This document shows, in pieces, positions 60,852 through 64,000 of a stretch of 64,000 nucleotides of DNA. The first letter of the stretch is position 1, and each line of letters opens with the position of its first letter. The notes under the pieces were generated by a model that made no database searches, was not told where the DNA came from, and saw only the letters and a program-made list of their open reading frames with translations. The DNA is from Zerene cesonia (Eukaryota > Arthropoda > Insecta > Lepidoptera > Pieridae), in the NCBI RefSeq assembly GCF_012273895.1, contig NC_052112.1:7726102-7790101 (forward strand), written 5' to 3'. A program made the position numbers and the translations under genes.

Positions 60852-63800
60852 TTAAATATAAATGTATAGCCTATAATTAAAAGAGTCTAGGATAAAACTA
60901 ATTTTCTGCTGGTTAAAGAATTTTTCAAATCAGTCCAGTACTTTGAATCCTATTTAATACAAAAAAATAACCAATCTAATTTTTCGTCTTCATAATATTG
61001 GTGTAGGTGTAGATGGTGCATCGTCGCAAGTTGCTAACGTAGGTGTGAAGTGGCAGATGGTATAGCTATATTAGTTCTTTTTTCTCCAGAGCTCAAATCC
61101 TGATCTTCGCATCAAGCATAATCAGACAACGTCAACGTGAAAAATACGTGGCATTATTTATTCACTCATTTTCTTACTTCAGTCTTCAAGCGATAAAAAT
61201 TGTTTTATATCATATATCACACAATTCTGCGCACATTTTACGTATATTTTTGTTTATTTACGAAATATTCGTATTTTCACACGAATACGACTTTTCTCGT
61301 TTGTCTTTGAGAGTTTGTCATCTCAAAGACATATTGATTGTAATATAGCAATTCAATTTCTCAAAATTTTTGATAAATAATAATAGTATACATAGATAGT
61401 TCCTAGTAAGCTAATGAGCTATTGGTTTTGGTATTATAGAGTTTATTTATATCAACTATTTGATCAATATCGTGCACAGAGACAGGAGAAGTTTATTGTT
61501 GTTAGGGCTATCTGTACCAGCTCTTTCATCCCGTGTACGTTTGATAGTGCTTTGCTTATTTAATACACTCAGCTGGTACTAATCCAATATTTCTGTAAGC
61601 ACCCTCAACCTCCACTAACGCCCGGTGAACGAGCTATTTCGAGTTTTTACAAACAAAAGCTTACATTTTATCCCACACTGAATATTGTGTTATCAAAGAA
61701 AATACTGAAATATCGCCACTATATCAAAGGATTTGCGGATTGTAGCAGCGCATTTATTGGAAATCGTGAGAAATGTATGTATTGAATTCTATACGCCCCT
61801 TTCCGTTGAAATCATGCGTTTACAATATTTAGCTTTATTGAAAACATTTAGAATGTGAGTGCTGTAGGCTTAACGAGGCAATTAAATAAATATACATTAT
61901 GTTTAGTAAGAATGGCAGTAAAAATATTTCATTTATGCAAATACCGGCACGTTCAAAGGTCGTTTAGAAGTCGTAAAGTAAATAGTAGCGGATGTCAGTC
62001 CTTCTATTTATATTGTAATTCTGCATTGGGGAACACTTATTATTCATTCATTTGATGTTATCTTAGAAAGCCGCTGCCTAATTACCTGATTGTGCTTAAA
62101 AACAATTTTATATTAAATACCTGCTTTACTTTAGGTTGATGATATGTGCATATGAGAGGTCTATATATACAGGATCATAACACGGTTATATCTTCATTCG
62201 ATATATATTGTTTAATAGAGCCAATCGGAGTTGAAAGATACACGCGGAAAGTTATGTTCCTGATAATTTATACTCAAATCTCTACGTTACTACCAGCTAT
62301 ATAAAAATACCACTTCCCCTCTTCAAGTAAGAGGTTCGCCGCGAACGTGTTTAATCTTATTTAGCCACCTGTCCCTTGCAAACGAGATAAAAAGTACTCG
62401 AATACTCTTTAAAAATGTTTTCAGTAATTGCATCACGTTACGATTTAAAATAAAAAGAGATATAAAAATAGTTTTTGCGGACTCCGCGATGTCTGCGCGG
62501 GTCTGGCCTTGGGCGCGAGCGATCGTTCACTCGGCGACGGTGTCAAACGTTTCATGACTGAACATTGACATATCCTGTATTATACTCGATGTATAATCTA
62601 CCATGTCACATTTATTAAACGGACCATAACACAGATAACATATATCAATGAAGACGGAGAGACAAGCGTATTGATTCGTATGGAAAAACAGTAGACATAC
62701 CTTCGCATGCGTTCAAAATTCGTTGTAGGAATATATTCTTTTGATTAATTCATTAATTTTTATTCATATTTATTAACTTATTATGATTTAGATGCTCTCA
62801 TACTAACTTTATAAAACAAAGGTCATAAATTGTTGTGTAAAGTTGAAAAATATTTTACAGTACAATTTATATACCGCTTTATAAAACCTACAATCTATCT
62901 AAAGGGTATAAATACAGTATTTATAGAATGTATTACTATAGAATCACGCACCACCTTTGGCTTTAATGGATGTTACAGATCATTTACGCTCATATTTTGC
63001 TTTACTCGCCACATATGGTGACATCATATCTTATTATTTATTAGACCTAGCAGGAGCTATATTTCTACACTACATGAGGGTAATTTATATTATAACATAC
63101 ACCTTTACTACATTGTAATAAGTAAGAATGTATTTAAATAACTTTGCAGGGTTATTGATTATATCAGTGACATTGTCCTTACACTTACATAGAAATATTT
63201 TATTGCATTTAGGTAGATATGCAACAAAATCATTTTACGTTTCCAACCGGTTTCAGTTGAATGTATGCAGATGTCGATGTATGAACCTGATAATATATCT
63301 ACAAATTATAATAAAAACTTAACTTAACTGAATATACACAGTCTTCTATAAATACAAATTCAGGTTTATCGTCATCATCAGCCCATACATATAACTACAG
63401 GGACATAGTGTAATATGGTATTGTTTAATAAAGTGAAAAATAAATTTATATTTCGCACACCTCGGTCTCGAACCCCCAAAATGACAGCTCCAGCTCCTAT
63501 CCATCCGTTCGTAGATCACGTCACGATGATTCGTTTATTGTATAACAACTCGATAATTGTATGATTATTATTATGGGTTATCGAATTTTCACATTAATGC
63601 TGCAAACAAAAGATATATAAGTGTAAATTAAATATAAAGAAAACAAACTATTTTTGTTACTATAATACATACTATAATTTAGCTGTTAATTTGACTTGAG
63701 GCAAACAATCTGGAACTCGTATTTAATTCAACCTGTTACCCGCAAGGGTAAGTTTCTTCAAAATGTACTTAGTGTATTGTCCAATAAATGTGGGTTGGAC

Positions 63801-64000
63801 CCTCGTCAACAATAGGACCTGTCATTACGTCAGCGTGACCTCACTTAAATGTAATTTACACTTTGTTTTACCTGAATATATTACTTTTAGAAGAACCTAA
63901 GAATACATTGCTTTGCGATTAGAATAAATAGAAATTTTATATCCATATTAATCGTTTTATATGAAATTCAGATAGCAGTGTTAAAAATGGAAAACAACGT
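60852..64000. other. Non-coding, AT-rich, to window end
   Basis: No gene was recognised. Open frames at 61148, 61855, 62830 and 63128 are short and AT-biased, with no domain. A CpG-rich island at about 62475-62560 (tctgcgcgggtctggccttg, ggcgcgagcgatcgttcac) is the main compositional outlier. Confidence 0.45.
63366..63405 (-). mobile_element. LINE 3' end scrap
   Basis: gtttatcgtcatcatcagcc, then catacatataactacaggga, is on the minus strand tccctgtagttatatgtatg, then ggctgatgatgacg, the same type of terminus as 36960-37052. Only about 40 bp is recognisable. Confidence 0.5.

Noticed and set aside
63421..63500. Possible tRNA B-box-like text (gtctcgaacccccaaa)
   Set aside because: No matching A-box, acceptor stem or anticodon loop could be formed around it.

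Overview
The window is AT-rich eukaryotic DNA (about two thirds A+T by eye). It has GT-AG introns, sparse genes and many short decayed retroelements. Several repeat families look like ones common in butterflies and moths, such as elements opening with actagctgcgccccgcgg and SINE-like units ending in an accatcaggcgaacc-type tail. I therefore read it as a lepidopteran nuclear scaffold; the species cannot be told. Four N runs (579-1578, 24523-25522, 40634-41633, 57309-58308) are each exactly 1000 long, so they are placeholder gaps of unknown true size.

Layout. (1) 1-2156: two inverted 578-bp arms around gap 1. Each arm carries the HBS1 upstream region and the first 110 bp of its coding sequence, so a second HBS1 start points leftward and runs off the window. 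(2) 2047-4116: a complete, uninterrupted HBS1 gene (ribosome-rescue GTPase, 689 aa) with a poly(A) signal at 4286. (3) 4.3-32.5 kb: mostly intergenic, with retroelement fragments. One short GC-rich stretch (10376-10447, minus) reads like a last coding exon of an unidentified gene. (4) 32867-34467, minus: four spliced exons forming the C-terminal 221 residues of a glypican, probably the Dally type. They contain the CWNG motif, a cluster of acidic Ser-Gly heparan-sulfate attachment sites and a C-terminal GPI-anchor signal. No single open reading frame shows this gene; it appears only when exons are joined in phase. (5) 34.5-64 kb: no further glypican exon was found. If the gene continues upstream this is a very long intron (at least 29.5 kb, including two gaps). 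It carries retroelement fragments and several GC-elevated, motif-dense islands that look like candidate regulatory elements.

HBS1 (cytosolic translation quality control) and the glypican (cell-surface co-receptor for Wnt, Hedgehog and BMP-type ligands) have no functional link; they are neighbours only. No tRNA, rRNA, CRISPR array, viral genome or prokaryote-type operon was seen. The most unusual items are the perfect inverted HBS1 start region, the spliced glypican 3' end, the orphan exon at 10.4 kb and a juxtaposed 3'/5' splice-site sequence at 50416/50417.
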